DNA of 8,393 bases from Bacteroidales bacterium UBA6408 (GTDB lineage: Bacteria; Bacteroidota; Bacteroidia; Bacteroidales; UBA932), in NCBI GenBank assembly GCA_002439805.1, contig DJPQ01000045.1, positions 5,153 through 13,545 of the forward strand, given 5' to 3'. Made by a program: the position numbers and the translations under genes. This document shows, piece by piece, positions 7,441 through 8,393 of the stretch. The notes under the pieces are model-generated. The model saw only the letters and a program-made list of their open reading frames with translations, did no database searches and had not been told where the DNA came from. The stretch's first letter is position 1. Every line of letters begins with the position of its first letter.

Positions 7441-8393
7441 ATGAACAACAAGAAAATGAACAGATTCCTCCTCCTGTGCCTGTCGGCCGGTGTGGCCATG
7501 ACCGCCTGCCAGAGCCGTTTGCCGGAATTCGAGGATTTTGAATATACGACAACGTACTTTGCCTTCCAGTATCCTATGCGCACCATAGTGCTGGGCGAGT
7601 CGGAGTACTATGACCTGACAAACGATCACAACCACAGGTTTCAGATTCAGGCGGCCATGGGCGGGGCCCGTGACAACAGGGAAGACATCATCGTAAATTT
7701 CGAGGTGGAGCCGAATCTGCTAGAAAAACTCTCGGGAGAGTCCTCCACGACAAAGGAGAAGTTCAATCTCAAGATGCTTCCTTCCACCCATTATGAACCT
7801 CTCGGCACCGACAAGATGGTGATTGAGAAAGGCAACTTCAGCGGCGGCGTAACTGTCCAGTTGACAGACGCCTTCTTCGAGGATCCTCTTTCATATCAGA
7901 ACTGCTATGCCCTGCCCATACGCATAACCAAGGCGACTACAGATTCAGTGCTGGTCGGGAGTGTATATACGCCGCTTACGTCAGGACTCCCGGCATGGAC
8001 AGAGAAATGGGGCGGCGCCGATCCACGTCAGTCAACCCAGTGGAGCGTGAAGCCTAAAAATTTCACCATCTACGCCGTGAAATATGTCAACCCCTATCAT
8101 GGCACCTACCTGCGTCGGGGCATGGAGCAGGTTGAAGGCGAGACCGAAGGCAAAGGATATGGCTGGGAAGGCGGGTACATCGAAAAGACCAACTTCAGGC
8201 CGCTGCTTCAGACGCGCGGGATGCACCGTCTGCTTTATACGGACCGCCTTGCCGTGTCCTCATTGAAGTTCCGTGCCCTTATAGATGTTGACGAAAAAGA
8301 CAATACAGTCAGGATAACCGCCGACGAGGGCAGCGAAAATGCCATCAGCGGCAACGGCAAGTTCGTGAAGGACACTGAAGAGTGGGGCGGCAA
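7441..8393 (+). CDS. DUF1735/DUF5627-type surface lipoprotein, probable glycan-binding protein (3' end outside window)
   Basis: An open frame of 317 codons runs from ATG 7441 to the window edge with no stop, so the C-terminus is missing. The N-terminus is a lipoprotein signal (MNNKKMNRF, hydrophobic core, then AMTAC with Cys23 as lipid site); a second in-frame ATG at 7456 could also serve. The mature N-terminal part, about residues 33-165, matches what I recall of DUF1735 (BT_3987-like N-terminal domain): TTTYFAFQYPMRTIVLGE, an NDHNHRFQIQAAMGG segment, VIEKGNFSGGVTVQLTDAFF and YALPIRIT. The second part, from about 200, has KNFTIYAVKYVNPYHGTYLRRG and GNGKFV, as in DUF5627. The biochemical role of DUF5627 is not known to me. 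The gene sits directly after a SusCD pair, the usual place for SusE/SusF-like accessory binding proteins, so a surface glycan-binding role is inferred. No catalytic motif is visible. The domain names come from pattern recall, not a search. Confidence 0.85.
   Translation, partial: MNNKKMNRFLLLCLSAGVAMTACQSRLPEFEDFEYTTTYFAFQYPMRTIVLGESEYYDLTNDHNHRFQIQAAMGGARDNREDIIVNFEVEPNLLEKLSGESSTTKEKFNLKMLPSTHYEPLGTDKMVIEKGNFSGGVTVQLTDAFFEDPLSYQNCYALPIRITKATTDSVLVGSVYTPLTSGLPAWTEKWGGADPRQSTQWSVKPKNFTIYAVKYVNPYHGTYLRRGMEQVEGETEGKGYGWEGGYIEKTNFRPLLQTRGMHRLLYTDRLAVSSLKFRALIDVDEKDNTVRITADEGSENAISGNGKFVKDTEEWGG

Larger units (their letters stand above)
1..8393 (+). other. Polysaccharide utilization locus fragment: probable single operon susC-susD-susC-susD-DUF1735/5627
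   Basis: All five genes share one strand and are separated by 25, 21, 15 and 14 non-coding bases. None of the gaps can hold a full promoter of the Bacteroidetes type (TTTG at -33, TAnnTTTG at -7) or a stable hairpin terminator, so they are most simply read as one transcript started upstream of the window and continuing past its right edge. The starts have no strong Shine-Dalgarno sequence, which is normal for this phylum. Two SusCD pairs followed by a lipoprotein of the accessory binding class is a common PUL core. Enzymes and a regulator would be expected in the flanks but none lies in the window. Confidence 0.85.

Overview
The window is an ordinary-looking but informative piece of a polysaccharide utilization locus (PUL) from a member of the Bacteroidota, most likely of the order Bacteroidales. 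All five genes lie on the + strand. They are the SusC/SusD-type outer-membrane glycan uptake genes typical of that phylum, and their lipoproteins carry type II signal peptides. The DNA is moderately GC-rich, by eye a little above half, with similar codon use throughout. This suggests a higher-GC Bacteroidales lineage rather than a low-GC Bacteroides, but the genus cannot be settled from this sequence.

Layout: (1) the C-terminal third of a SusC/RagA TonB-linked outer-membrane transporter, cut by the left edge (1-996); (2) a complete SusD-like lipoprotein (1022-2863); (3) a second, complete SusC-like transporter of a divergent type, with no N-terminal carboxypeptidase-like regulatory domain and a shortened plug (2885-5680); (4) a second SusD-like lipoprotein (5696-7426); (5) a lipoprotein resembling the DUF1735 + DUF5627 family, a probable surface glycan-binding protein, cut by the right edge (7441-8393). 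The gaps between genes are only 14 to 25 bases, with no room for ordinary promoters or terminators. The five genes therefore most likely form one operon whose promoter lies upstream of the window. No stretch over 300 bases lacks a gene.

Working together: each SusC barrel is expected to pair with the SusD encoded just after it, the SusD acting as a hinged lid that delivers oligosaccharide to the TonB-dependent channel. The fifth protein sits where SusE/SusF-like accessory binding lipoproteins are usually encoded. The window contains no glycoside hydrolase, polysaccharide lyase, sulfatase or PUL regulator (HTCS, SusR, ECF sigma/anti-sigma), so the glycan cannot be named. No RNA gene, mobile element, CRISPR array or long repeat was seen. 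I found no clearly new biological system. The points most worth a second look are the stripped-down second SusC, the pairing of two unlike SusCD systems in one operon, and the uncharacterised DUF1735/DUF5627-type lipoprotein.
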